A stretch of 64,000 bases of DNA from the NCBI GenBank assembly GCA_007922195.1, contig ML682126.1, forward strand, positions 838,861-902,860. Direction: 5' to 3'. The notes below the pieces were generated by a model, which was not told where the DNA came from, made no database searches, and saw only the letters and a program-made list of their open reading frames with translations. Below are positions 10,640 through 22,199 of the stretch, piece by piece (position 1 is the first letter of the stretch; every line of letters begins with the position of its first letter). A program made the position numbers and the translations under genes. Source of the stretch: Podocnemis expansa. Its lineage: Eukaryota > Chordata > Testudines > Podocnemididae.

Positions 10640-11475
10640 TTAAAGACGACACTACTGAATGAGTAAGGAATAGATCTTTAATCGCACAGACAGGTATCCA
10701 GGTGTGTACCTGGGAGCAGCCATGTTAGATCTTCTCTGGGGCACGTCTCCCAATTTACACAACGCTGTCTCATGCTAGGGAAGGTCTCTAAATTCACAAC
10801 CTTCTACTGTTACCAAAAAGTTTCTCGATTTGACCCGCTCAGGTAGTCCACCTGAGTGGTAACTGGGTCTTCCAGAGGTCCGTGCCCACGGCAGGTATCT
10901 TTCACCCTGTCACCCAATCTGGTTCTGTGAGGTCATCACACTAGAGGCAGAGAGTCCGGCTGAACCACAAAAGTTTATTGGTAGGGGAAGGAAGATGGGA
11001 TAAGGGTACTTGAACCTGGACAGGTATGGGCAATATAACAAGGTAAGTATTACAAGTACAAACTTTATAACCTCTGGTTATCACCAGTGCTTCCCTTTCA
11101 ATCACACCCTCCTGCCTTGTTTTACAGGATGGGGTCCAGGTGTCTAGGAGCCCCTTTCAATTTCTCTGAGGTGACTCCCCAGCCCCCTCCCTTCTCCATA
11201 AAGAGGGATGAGTGATCGTCACTCTGTGGACCCACCCCTTGTACCTTTGGGTACAGTCTGTGGATTGTCCCTGTGGGTGCTTACACCCTACCAACCCCTT
11301 CTTAATTACGGTTGGGTCTTTGGCTCGACCAACTGCTGGTCCGATCACCCTTGAGGTCGGTCCCCTGTTGTCCTCCATTCTCAGGTCCAGACTTGGGCCA
11401 TCTGCTTCTGGGCTCTTCTGCCCCTGGGGTCCTTTTTCAAAAGTCCTTCACCCCTAGACTGAGTCTCTTAGGCAG
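10640..11475 (-). other. Possible antisense LTR-like sequence
   Basis: The complement contains AATAAA-like signals (the + strand shows AAAAGTTTATTGG near 10971 and GATCTTTAATCG near 10675) in a moderately GC-rich, non-coding context. This would suit one or two LTR remnants on the - strand. I could not find TG/CA ends or a target duplication, so this is only a suggestion. Confidence 0.25.
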
Positions 11476-11479
11476 GGCA

Positions 11480-11705
11480 GTTTGACAAACAATGTCCTGG
11501 CCACTGCCTCTTCGGGGTCTTCCTCATCGGTAGTGGCAAGTCCTCTTCAGCCTGCTCCATTATTTTTCTCGTACAGAGGTTAAGCTGACTGGTCTATAGT
11601 TCCCTGAGTTGTTCTAATTTCCCTTTTTATAGATGGGTACTGTATTTGCAATTAACCAGTTCTCTGGGATCTCTCCAGTCTTCCATGATTTTTTTCCAAA
11701 GGTAA
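11480..11705 (-). mobile_element. CR1-type LINE fragment (RT region)
   Basis: The + strand text around 11575-11700 (GACTGGTCTATAGTTCCCTG, then TTCTCTGGGATCTCTCCAGTC) is the complement of a degenerate CR1-clade RT region. It is stop-filled and not coding. Confidence 0.5.
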
Positions 11706-11719
11706 GAGTGTAACACTGA

Positions 11720-12149
11720 AGATGAATTTATAACATAGCATTGCTTCAAACAGAAATTTCTGTATGGAATATTCATTGATAAAAATAACATGCTCATTCA
11801 TTTACTTGTAACTCCATATTGTAACCAAAACTCCATTTTGAATTGCTTTCTTCATTTTGTATCGCCCAGCCTAACTTTTGCTGAAACTTCATTTAGATGT
11901 GTTTTTAACTTAGTCAGAATGCATGAATGAGGGGTATGTGTGTGATGTGATCAGTCTCCAATTCCAGCCTGTCCTGATGACAAACTGCCGGCACCATCTT
12001 AATGGCTGAAGAACAATGCAGACAAACCCTGTAAAAGCAAGAAGAATCCAAAGTAGAAAGAAAGGGACAAAAAGCCTCATCAAAACCAAGATCAAAGTCA
12101 CATCTGGCATCAACTGATGACTTATAGCCATACAGTACCCTGAGGCAGT
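11720..12149. other. No recognisable gene
   Basis: AT-rich non-coding sequence. The text AACTCCATTTTGAATTGC near 11830 recalls LTR-type sequence, but no boundaries could be placed. Confidence 0.3.
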
Positions 12150-12157
12150 ATGATACA

Positions 12158-12539
12158 CAGGAGCATTGTTGCCCTGGGGAAAGACCTGGGGCTCAAGCCC
12201 AGGCCCTGCCCCCTCAGTCTCAGCCCTGCCTGAGGCCCCGATCCAGATTTGAGGCCCTAGGATACTGTCGCTGCCAGCCCGGCTGCCAATCCCCAACAAC
12301 AGACAGGGGCGGGCAAGGCAGTGGCTGCTGCGGGTGGCTCAGCCCAGATCTTGGGCCAGGAAGGACAGCCATGGCCAAACTCCTGAGCTGGGAGAGGCAG
12401 GTGCTGCTGCGCCCAGCCCAGCTCCAGATAACAGGCCAGGGACGGGGACGGGAGAGGCAGGGGGTGCAATGGACATTCAGGGCACCTGTGTGGGATGTGG
12501 GGCATGTGCCCCATCTGCCATGCACCAGCCACATCCCTG
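12158..12539 (-). mobile_element. GC-rich hAT MITE (copy 1)
   Basis: This 382-bp element begins CAGGAGCATTG and ends CACATCCCTG, which are inverted CAGG-type termini. It is flanked by ATGATACA (12150-12157) and GTGATACA (12540-12547), 7 of 8 matching. The internal sequence matches 14050-14408 in opposite orientation, for example the shared block GGGACGGGAGAGGCAGG. Open frames inside are antisense pairs without protein features. Confidence 0.8.
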
Positions 12540-12869
12540 GTGATACAACAAGATCCATGGGTAAATGAGGGGTGAGACTCCATAGCTTTGGTTAGTCTTC
12601 TGCACACCATCTAAGAGCATTGATGCACATCTGCATGCCCGACAGAGACCCCACTCTTCCTTATACATGGCTTCCCTGGACAGGTAGCCACCAAGAGCTG
12701 AGAACACCAGCCACAAACTCAAGCTATGATCACAAGCAACAATCAGGAGTGGTAACTATACATGACCAACAGCAGAACATCTAGCGTGTCTGTGTGAATA
12801 TGTGTGTTTAAGGGTGTACTAGATATTAGTTATTAACATAATTGTGATTTCTTCACAATAAATGTGGCT

Positions 12870-13440
12870 TGAAAAGACCCTGGGTGTTCTTTTTTCCCAA
12901 CAGTAGCCAATGGCTCAGATATCTCCTGAGTCAGCTCCTTGAATATTCTAGGGTGCATATCATCAGGCCCTGGTGACTTGAAAACTTCTAACTTGTCAAG
13001 GTGATTTTTAACTTGTGCTTTCCATATTTTAGTTTCTGATCCTGTCCTGTTTTTACTGCCCTCCCCATGCCAGGCATCCAAATCACCACCAATCTTCTCT
13101 GTGAAGACCAAAACAAAGAACTCGTTTAGTTCCCCTGCCATTTCCATATTTTCTATTGTAGTTTTTCCCTTTTCACTGAGTAATGGTCCAACATTTTCCC
13201 TGGTATTCCTCTTGATTCTATTTTTTTTTTTGGGGGGGGTGCTTTCTTGTTTCCCTTTATCTCTTCAGCTAGTTGTATCTAAGTCTGTGCCTTTGCAATT
13301 CTGATTTTCCCCTAGATAATTGTATTATTTGTTTATAGCCATCCTTTGTGATTTGTCTTAGTTTCCACTTTTCGTAGGACTCTTTCTTTATTTTTAGATA
13401 GTTGAAAATCTCCTGGTTAAGCTAGGGTGGTCTCTTGCCA
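12870..13440 (-). mobile_element. CR1/L3-type LINE RT fragment
   Basis: Read on the - strand, a stretch of about 100 codons (13147 down to 12833) carries the hallmark SPGPDDMHPRIFKEL segment of CR1-clade reverse transcriptase, preceded by an LNEFF-VFTEK segment from the region between endonuclease and RT. The YADD-type catalytic motif lies beyond the preserved portion. The part at 13150-13440 continues into the endonuclease-RT linker with stops. It is a dead LINE. Confidence 0.75.
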
Positions 13441-14040
13441 TACTTTTTATCCTCCTTGTGCATAACATGCTTTGTCAAAAATTTGTTGCAGCTGTACAAC
13501 TGTGAAAGTAATGGTGATATTCAACCACAGAGCATCACACCATGTTCACATACCATGAAGGGACTACAACAGCTGGACATCAGAAGCCAGTGTGTTGCCC
13601 AGATTCTAGCAGGGCAAGCAGCAGGGACAATACAGCATGGAGGATGGGAAAAACAGATAAAAGCATATCTTACTTCAGGAAGCCTGCTCCTTGCCCAAAG
13701 AATGAAACAATTTTTTCTTAAAAGTGTGGCCACCATTCCTCTTGAGTCGAACAACTGGCCCAGCCAGGGGCCTTCTGAAAGTCCTTGTGTCTTCTGGAAC
13801 TAGCCCGGGGACTGACTTCTTTGCTCAGTTTCATTCCAGTACTGCCACTGATGTTTACACTTTGCAGCCAATGTATTCAGACCTTTTCAGAACATAAAAT
13901 AAGTTTGACCTTTTTAATATTTTCAGTGCTGCAGACATGTGAGGCAGCAGAAATATACTGCCTGCACCATGTCATCTCTGACATTCCCACAGCACCACTT
14001 GCTCCAGAAAGGTTCCAGTGGCTTTACTAATGAGAAACAT
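13441..14040. other. Unassigned stretch with one 122-codon open frame
   Basis: A + strand frame from 13435 to 13803 is open, and a 77-codon frame lies opposite it. The peptide has no hydrophobic or domain pattern I recognise, and it begins inside the adjoining LINE remnant. I regard it as chance. Nothing else was recognised. Confidence 0.3.
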
Positions 14041-14049
14041 GGTCCGATG

Positions 14050-14408
14050 CAGGGGTGTCGCTGGCGCCTGACACACAGGGCTTGTGCCCCGAATCATAGC
14101 GCCAGTACCCCAAGTCCTGGCACAGCTCCTGCCTCTCCCGTCCCCATCTCTGGCTAGAGATCTGGGGCTGGATCACCCGTGGTGGTGGCTGCCACTTCCG
14201 GCCCTGTCCTAGGCTGGGCGACCTGTGGCAGCAGATGCCGCTCCCTGCCCTGTCCCTGGCTGGGGATCTGAAGCCAGGCTGATGGCAGCAGGTGCCCGAG
14301 GCTGGATTGGTCCTGCATGCAGAATTGAGGATGGAGGCATGGCCCTCAGTCAAGGGGTGGGGCCTGGACCTGTCCCCTGGGTCCTTCCCTGGTGCAGCAA
14401 TGCTCCTG
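14050..14408 (+). mobile_element. GC-rich hAT MITE (copy 2)
   Basis: This 359-bp element begins CAGGGGTGTCGC and ends GCAATGCTCCTG. It is flanked by GTCCGATG (14042-14049) and GTCCAATG (14409-14416), 7 of 8 matching. It is the same family as 12158-12539 in the other orientation, 1.5 kb away. Confidence 0.85.
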
Positions 14409-14419
14409 GTCCAATGCAT

Positions 14420-15335
14420 CTATCTCCCTTGGAGGGGGTAGAAAGGGAGGGCATGACAGTTGTTTAGCAGTGCACACCTCCCCAACCCTCCTGCAGATGT
14501 CAGACAGACTTGATCTGATATTCTAGGCTAAAATAAATCTGATGGATAAAAATAACTGGGGAGATGACAAGGACTTAGCCCACTGCAAGTTTCTTGACCT
14601 AATAGTGCATGACACTCAGATTAACAAACTAGCTTTAGACAGCAGGGCTAGTGGATCTTTGCCCCTGGTGCACCGGGGCAGCTCCATTGAGCCGCTTCAT
14701 TAGAAGTCACATTCCTTGCCACTTGCTTCAGGTGCCAGCCAGTGTAAGGGGTGCCAAATTCTTTAGTTATGTTTCTGTTAGACAGAATTACTGGATCCTT
14801 TAGTGACACCCTGCGTGTCTGAAGAAAGTATTCAGGTTTCTCTTCAGTCATCTTGCTCCAGAGCTGTTTGTCTGGTAGCTATCCATCCATCCATCCCAGG
14901 CCTTGAGAGGGTATCAGACCCTATGGAGATTGACCATTATCTCTCATTTTCTGACTAATTCACTTTAACGGTTAAATATACACAAGCACAATGAGCAGTT
15001 AGTTCCTCTCTGGCACAACAGAAAGCCTGGGAGTTCTCTTCTCCCTGTGGGATGGACACACAATTACTGTTTAATCCTACAGATGGGTAAACAGCACAGA
15101 AGCACAGACATGGAAAGAGAGATATTACCTAATGCCCCCCCTGTTGCCAGCCTAGGAACCCCACTGGGATTTCCCAGAACTATATTATAAAACCATTTCC
15201 ACCCTGTCTGGGACACTTCTCCCCTCTCAGCTCTTGGTGTGGGGTGTTGTACCAGATGCCAGTGTGACAGAGGTGAGCAGCACAAAGCTACGTGTGAGGG
15301 ATTTCCAAGGAAGACACTTCAGTCTCAGCATTCAC
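14420..15335. other. No recognisable gene
   Basis: Non-coding. A short ATCC run occurs at about 14882. The largest frames are below 75 codons. I see no repeat boundary. Confidence 0.35.
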
Positions 15336-15339
15336 AGGT

Positions 15340-16680
15340 ACCCCATCATTTGTTCTTCCTGAAATTCACTCTAAATCTGTCATGCTGAACTTTGAACTTT
15401 TTGCTCCTTGTTCTCCCTTGGTGGCAGGAGAGAAAAATTTTACTCCATCATTTTTTACTACAGACTTTCAAGCACTGAAGGTCACTGTCACATTTTCCCT
15501 CAATCTCTTATTTTCCAAATCACACATAACCAGTTCCTTCAGCCTTTGCTGATACTGCTTTTATTCCATCCATTTGAGTGTCTTTGCTGCCTGCCTCAGG
15601 ATCCTTCCCAGTTCCCCACATCCTTTCTATACAGTGGTGACCTAAATTGAACTCAGTACGCCAGCTGAGCATTAACCAGTGTGGGGTAAAGAGGCATTAA
15701 CCCCTCCCGTGACTCCCAGGCTACAGATCTTTAATGCAGCCCAAAATAACCTGTGCTCTTTTTGCAAAAGAAACGAATCCACATCACTGATAGACATAGC
15801 TATACCAAGTGAACCTAACATATCCTGAGAGATAGATTGGAGAGCCCCTCCAGTTGCCGTATTTAGTGTCTGCACTGTAGTGTTTTATATATAGAAGTAT
15901 AGAAAAACCCTCAGGTATATCTTCCAGAAAGCATCCAGTGTTTATGTGGAACATGAAAAGTTGAGGAATCCACCAGTTCCCATCAGGATTTTTCCATCCA
16001 TTAATCACTCTCAGCGGTAAACATTTGATCCTCATTTTCAATTGGAATTTTTTCAGGCTTTGGCATCCAGACAAAGTGTCTTGCTGTGCCTTTCTCTGCT
16101 TCATCAAACAGCCTCTTATTACTCAAAGTTTTCTCCCCATCAAGTAGTTACATAACCCTATCTCCTTCTGAGTGTCTTTATTTTAAACAATAAATAGATT
16201 AAGCGCTGTAAGTCTCTCACTGTACAGCATTTTCTCTGGCCCTTAGATCATTTTGAGGGTCTTTTCCGCACCCTCTGCAGTTTTGCAACATCCTTTTGGA
16301 AATGAAGACATGAGAACTGGACACAATATTCTGGTATTAGCTTTGTCAATATGACATACAGAGAACAGTGTTCTCCTTCTTGCACTGATTTCTCCCATTT
16401 ATACTTCCAAGGTCACTTTAACCCTTCTTGCTAAAGTGTCACAGTAGGGGTTCACAATGAGCTGCTTCTCCAGTTTGATCCCAAAATATTTTTCAGGATC
16501 ACTGGTTTTAATTATACTGTCTCCAATTCTGATACCTGATCTGCCAGATTTCTGTAATTTCCCCAGTATTTCAAGATTTATGAATCATTTAGATAAGTGG
16601 GCCAAATGATCTTTTCAGCCACCTCTTTTACCCACTGGTGGATATTTTCCAGGCTTGTTAATATAAAAAAGGTTTATTCT
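15340..16680 (-). mobile_element. Ancient CR1/L3-like LINE relic, pieces
   Basis: Several segments (about 15380-15660, 16170-16530) read as the complement of degenerate CR1-clade 3' regions, for example the stretch near 15560-15650 and CTGGACACAATATTCTGGTA at 16317-16336. The part 16540-16690 pairs with 2480-2640. All frames are broken. Confidence 0.4.
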
Positions 16681-16686
16681 CTAGTT

Positions 16687-17345
16687 CGGTGGTTCTCAAC
16701 CTCTGTGTCACAACATAAAAAGTGTATTGCAAAGAGCAAGGAAGTCTGTCGCCAAAAAAACCCTGGGACGAGGGCTGGGTGCAGTCCTGAGGCTGGAGAG
16801 ATTTCTGCAGCCCAGGGACTCTGGGATTCTCCCAGCCCTAGCGTCTGCTGGTCCCCAAGGGAGGAGCCCGTAGCAGCAATGTACTGCCGGTTCTAGCGGG
16901 AAGCCAGCAGCCATGGTGCACTGCTGGGGCTGGGAGCAGTCCTGAGGCTGCAGAGATTGCTGTGGGCACTTGAGGGTCCCACTCTAGTGTCTCTGGTGCC
17001 CAGCAGCGAGAAGCTGGCAGCACAGCGCACTGCTGGGGCTGAGGGCAGCATCAAGGCTGCAGAGATCTCTGCAGCCCTGGGACACTCCCAGCCCTAGTGC
17101 CTTCTTCTCCAACTCAGAAGTGGGGCAAGAGGAGCTGGTGTAGTACCAAATATCCTGTTTCGGCAGGTTTTGTTACCATCTGACCAAAGTAACAACATCT
17201 GAAGAAACAAGGTTTCCAGCACTATTCTGGGGCCCGTCCTGCTCAGGAGGGGAACCTTAGCTGGGGAGTGGGATGTGTTTGGTGTGTCACGCAGTGCTGG
17301 GAATCCTCCCCTCTGTTGAGATCCTGAAAAAGTTGAGAACCCCTG
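16687..17345. mobile_element. hAT non-autonomous element, 659 bp
   Basis: The termini are CGGTGGTTCTCAACC and AGTTGAGAACCCCTG. Flanking 8-mers CTCTAGTT (16679-16686) and CTCTAGTG (17346-17353) agree at 7 of 8. The partner duplication unit has an uninterrupted sequence at the same place (near 2622-2632), so the insertion followed duplication. The core is GC-rich with repeated CTGCAGAGAT and GTCCTGAGGCT motifs and no transposase. Confidence 0.85.
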
Positions 17346-17413
17346 CTCTAGTGAATGCTTTTTAACATCCTCCTAGGCAGATAATGGACAGGGAATTCTT
17401 TCGTAATCTCATG

Positions 17414-18128
17414 GGCTATGTGTACATTGTCCTGCAATTTCAGAAAGAAAACCCTTTTTTCGGATAACTATTTTGAAATAATTATCTCAAAAAAATCCTT
17501 TTTTTTTTCAAAAAAAATGCTATTTCATTATGATAGTTCTGGGACTGCTTGTTGTCCCAAAATACCACAGGTTTTGGGTTTTTTTAAATCATTTTCGGGG
17601 GGGAAAAAAAGCCTTTGCTGTGTCCAGGGATGGCTTTTTTCAATAAAGCTACCTCAAAAAAGGCTTCTTTTTTTTCCCAAAAAATATAACAAGGTTTAAC
17701 AATCCTGAAAAACCACTCTGTTATTTCAAGATACTGGAGCACTTTTTTGAAAAAGCTAAACCTGCCAGCTTTTTTGAAATAAAAAGCCTTTTTTGAGGTA
17801 GCTTTTTCGAATAATGCCATCCCTGGACACAGAAACCCCCCTTTTTTTTTTCTTTTTCTGAAAAAGCCTCCCTAGCTCATCCATTGCCTTGCTTTTTTTT
17901 CAAAAAAGAAAATCCAGTGTAGACTTTATTTTTTGAAAATAATTTTTAAAAAAGCCACGATATTTCGGGACAACAAGAGGTCCCAGAACTGTTGTCCCAA
18001 AATAGCATTTTCTGGAAAAAAAATTTTTTTTGAGATTATTATTTTGAAATACTTATCTAGAAAAAAGGTTTTTTTTTGTTTTTGTTTTTTTTTTTTTTGT
18101 CAAAATTGTTGGCAATGTAGACATAGCC
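17414..18128. mobile_element. Foldback TIR MITE, 715 bp, TSD ATG
   Basis: It begins GGCTATGTGTACATTG and ends CAATGTAGACATAGCC, a long terminal inverted repeat. ATG lies immediately outside both ends (17411-17413, 18129-18131). The interior consists of A/T runs such as TTTTTTGAAA and TTTCAAAAAA that pair with each other, making the whole element a near-palindrome. The equivalent site near 2885 in the partner unit is empty. The internal sequence matches 20931-21679. Confidence 0.85.
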
Positions 18129-18199
18129 ATGGAGAAAACAGAAATATTGATCAACTACATCTACCTTCCCTGCAGCACTACCAAGTTATCTTTCTCTCT

Positions 18200-19505
18200 G
18201 GTAGTTAGCTCATACCTCTGATAGGATTTTTTTTTTTTTTTTTTTTTTTGGTTCTTAATTTAAGTAGGAACCCCCTTTTTTTATCCTTACACCTGCCAAA
18301 TATGGATTTTCCATTAATACCTTTAACATCTCTTTCCAGTTCAATTCCTTGCTATTTATTCCCCCATGTTATATATATTTTTTCCCATCCAATTGCTCTC
18401 TTCATTTTGCCAGTAAATGTCTTTTTTATTTCAATCTGCCTGATTTCTTGAGTGGGGAATTCTAACTTTTTGGATCTCTAGGAGACTAGTCTAAAATAAC
18501 TTTTTTTCCCCTTAACTTTATTGTGTATCTCTACATATGGCTGTCTTCCCATAACTGGTCACTGGTCTCAGAAATCCCCTTTATATCTGCGGTTTGTATT
18601 AGGGAGAATGTGTGACTAAAAAGGCATGCATATCCAAAGATGACTATTCTCCATTCCATTCCTTAGGCATCCAAACATGGCCACTACAGCAGATGAGGTG
18701 TTTTAGCTGAGCTGGCAGCAATGATGCATAGATCTTTCCTTGAAGGTGTGTTCTGGATGAGATGTTCCCGCTGCCAAATGTCTTGGAAGATGCTGAGTTG
18801 CTTCCATTCTCACATTTTCAGCACCTTTGAGGATTAATGGGGAGCTCCCTACAGCATGGACTCTGTACCCTGTGCTGCATTGAATTGAAGAACACTAATG
18901 GATAACCAGTATCCATACTGGTGTTTCCTGTTGGAGTCCATTTGTGTTACCCAGGTCGAAATGTGTAGGAATTAGTGACCAAGGGGACACTGTCAAAGAC
19001 AGAACAGATATCACAGGGTCAGATGTTACTAATTCATGTCTCTAAATCTCTTTTTTTCCCATGTGAGATAAGCGACCAACTTGGTTGTAGGTAAGAGGTC
19101 CCTTTTATCCATCATTTCTCATGTTATTGTACAGTTGAGAAACATCATGTCAAAGATACTCACTGAAAGCTAAAGAGAATTCAGTGGTCAATCTATAGAA
19201 GTATAATGTTGAAGAGTAGTTAGATAGCCAATATACAATTATTTCTTTTAAGTTACAAGGAGTGAAATGCCAAATTTAAAGGCTGAGGACTCAAAATTTT
19301 AGCTTACTTATTTTAGGCCTTAGAGACAAAAAATGCTGATGAAAGTAATAGACTGATGTTACAAGATTAAAGGTAAAGATATAGGGAGGATGCAATTGTA
19401 AGGAAAAAAATGCTGGAAGAATAAATGTAAATTCCCAAAAGTCTCTACAATTACCTATCTCTAAAAATGTATTTACTGTGGGGTACAGAATGTATGAATG
19501 CTAAT
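18200..19505. other. Duplicated OR upstream flank, non-coding
   Basis: Contains a T run (about 18227-18250), then sequence aligned to 3540-6370 in pieces. No gene is seen. Confidence 0.45.
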
Positions 19506-19507
19506 GA

Positions 19508-20731
19508 TGTCATGGCTGTTTCCCCACTCTAGCACTTTGATACAGAAGGTGGGGCTCTGCAAGAGGCCATAAAGCCTTTTATTAAAACTCGTCAAAGCTA
19601 CCAAGCTCCTGGCCTTGGAGTGGTAGTGCTACAACAACCAAAATGAAAAAAATCTCTTGAAAACCCAGGAAGGTGCACTTGGGAATTCCTTCCTGTGAGG
19701 TTTCCTCAATAACTCTTCTTCCTTCCTCAGGTGAGCAACTGAACCCCAGCTGTTATATCAGCTGAAAATGGGACCAAACCGCTTAGTAGCTGGCTGTGCA
19801 GTATGAGACACATGTGCACAAAACCTCTTGCCTTTTAGGACACAGAACTAGAGCTTATTTTAAAAGGATAAATTCTTTAATGAAAAAGACCAGCTAAGAA
19901 ACACAGATAGTTGCTTCTCTGGGATTTAATTTAGTAGTTACAGGAGAATGGGTGGGGGCACATGTGCTCAGCATAGAGGAATAAAAAAGAAATGTACAAA
20001 AAAAAATCCTGACTGCATCTAGCTAAACTTTCCCTGTTCTACTCAAGCCTGGTCCATTACAGACTAGAGCAGGCGTGGCCAAACTGTGATTCAGGGGCCA
20101 CATGAATGAAAAATTGTGGCTCCTGGAAGAACGTCAGCAAAACAATTTAGGAAAGCAGCCCCAGCCTAGGAATTCAGGAGGGGGTCGGGACAGTGAGGCA
20201 TGGTCAGGGATAGCAGGGAGACGTGTGGCATGGTCGGGATCTTAAATAACTCGCCACTAGCCTGCAGTCTTCTACACTGAGCAGCAGATAAGTTTTTACT
20301 GTATAGGCCTCATTTTCATGGTAACCTTAGGTAATTATTAGAATCCGACATTAGTAGGAGCAATATTTGTCCTCTTTTTATGATAAAAATAAAGTGTGCA
20401 ATGAATTTTAAACTTAGTAATTTTGGAGTAGGTAAAAGTATATGGCTATATGCCACAGTGTGGCTCTTGAAGGTCTAATAATCACCTTGCATGACTCTTG
20501 AGTTCCATAAGTTTGCCCCCCCTGGACTAGAGCTATCTTGGGCATGGATGTTGCTGGATCCTTCAGGCCTGTGTCTCTGACCTTCTCCTGATTCATCCAG
20601 AAGCCCTGCTGACACCAAACAGGTACATGCAGGATTGCTCCTCCAATTCAAAAGCCTGTGCTTTATTTCTATTGGCTTTCCTGGGACTCAGTGACCAGGA
20701 TGTTAACCCATTCCTCCCCAAGATTATTATG
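19508..20731 (-). mobile_element. Solo LTR-B, interrupted by a hAT element
   Basis: This is the same retroviral-type LTR as 44414-45186 and 49712-50487, here with its 5' end at the right. Flanks AATGA (19503-19507) and AATAA (20732-20736) agree at 4 of 5. No internal retroviral sequence is attached, so it is a solo LTR left by recombination. A 455-bp hAT lies inside at 20070-20524. Without that insert the LTR is about 760 bp, like the other copies. Confidence 0.8.
20070..20524. mobile_element. hAT element with perfect 8-bp TSD inside LTR-B
   Basis: The termini are CAGGCGTGGCCAAACT and AAGTTTGCCCCCCCTG. GACTAGAG occurs exactly at both sides (20062-20069, 20525-20532). The LTR copy at 44414-45186 shows the uninterrupted form (ACAGACTTGAGCCTATCTTG near 44975), a direct empty-site confirmation. 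Confidence 0.92.
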
Positions 20732-20930
20732 AATAAACTTAAAAGGAACTAAGCACAACCACTAGGAAAAGGGGTACCTCAAGTTCTTGGGAACATAACA
20801 GCAGGAAGTAATAAGAGGACTGAAATTTTGATAGATATGCTCAAAATATTGGTATAATCACAAAACATAGTATAAAAAGAGTGTGCTGAAATATGGAAAA
20901 GTTGACCTTAGTAATGGGAAAACCAAGAGA

Positions 20931-21679
20931 GCATGTCTACTTTGCCGAGCATTTTTAAAAAAAACTTTTTTCAGGATAAGTATTTTGAAATAGTTATATC
21001 AAAAAAACTTTTTTTTCAAAAATGATATTTTGCGACAACAGTCCGTTATTCCAAAATACCATGGCTTTTTTTGTTTAGAAAAAGAAAGTCTACACCGGAC
21101 TTTCTTTTTTGAAAAAAAAAAAATAAAACCAAGGCAATGGAAAAGATAGGGAGGCTTTTTTTAAAAAAACAAAAACAACCAAAAAAAAGCCTTTTTCATG
21201 CTCAAGAATGACTTTTTTCGAAAAAGCTATCCCATAAAAAGGCTTTTTATTTCAAAAAAAAGCTGGCAGGTTTAGCTTTTTTGAAAAAGCGCACTGGTAT
21301 CTCAAAATACTGGAGTGCTTTTTCAGGATTGCTAAACCTTGTTTTATTTAAAAAAACAAACAAACAACCTTTCTTTAGATAGCTTTTTTGAAAAAAAAGC
21401 CATCCCCAGAAACAGAAAAGGTTTTATTTTTTTTAAAGCCTCCCTATCACTTCCATTGCCTTGTTTTGTTTTGTTTTTTCCAAAAAAGAAAGTCCAGTGT
21501 AGACTTTCTTTTTCAAAAATTTAAAAAAGCCACGTTATTTTGGAACAATGAGCAGTCCCCCCAACTGTTGTCCCAAAATAGCATTTTTGAAAAAAAAGGT
21601 TTTTTTGAGATAATTATTTTGAAATACTTATCCTGAAAAAAGGTGCCCCCCCCAAAGCCTCGGCAATGCAAACATAGCC
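20931..21679. mobile_element. Foldback TIR MITE, 749 bp, TSD AGA
   Basis: The left end is GCATGTCTACTTTGCCG and the right end CGGCAATGCAAACATAGCC. AGA lies outside both ends (20928-20930, 21680-21682). The interior has paired blocks such as CTTTTTTGAAAAA and AAAGTCTACACCGG/CCAGTGTAGACTTT. It is homologous to 17414-18128. Confidence 0.85.
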
Positions 21680-22080
21680 AGAAGGAATAATCTTCTAATG
21701 ACTTTCAATATATGAGTGACATGTTGCACCCTAGAACTAGCTAGGAGGAGGTGAGTATATCTTTTCCTGTATCTGGTAAGTGTATCAATTTAGGAGTTGT
21801 GTATGCTGTGGCTTTCCTAACTTAGTTGATAATTTTCATAAATTTATTTCTGTGATGGCCTGTTTTTCCTTGACATTCATGTGTTCTGGGACTCTGAATC
21901 TAAAACCACCAGAGGTGACTTTGTGGCCATGAGTCTGCAACCTCCAAAACTGTAACCACAGATGTTGTATTACAACATCGTTACATTTATTTTAACCATA
22001 AATAGCAGATGACATCCTTTCCCTGCAAACAGCTTCCCTCTCTCAAGGAAGTGCCTCATTTTAATACTGTCTCTCCATCT

Positions 22081-22199
22081 AGCCATTTGCACTGCGACCA
22101 TCATCCTAGATCCTGGGCACGTAAAGGATTTCAGGAGAACCTGAAGTACATCCACAAGACACAGGTCTGGTGCACAGCTAGACTCCTTCTCCCAACGCT
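22081..22199 (+). promoter_or_regulatory. Candidate 3' splice site and 5' UTR exon of OR gene 2
   Basis: The tract CTGTCTCTCCATCTAG ends in AG at 22081-22082, 117 bp before the start codon, the same spacing as in the gene at 6916. The following ATCCTGGGCACGTAAAGGAT block is also shared. Confidence 0.55.

Noticed and set aside
13435..13803. 122-codon + strand frame
   Set aside because: It begins inside a LINE remnant, has an antisense open frame opposite it, and no domain or compositional evidence.
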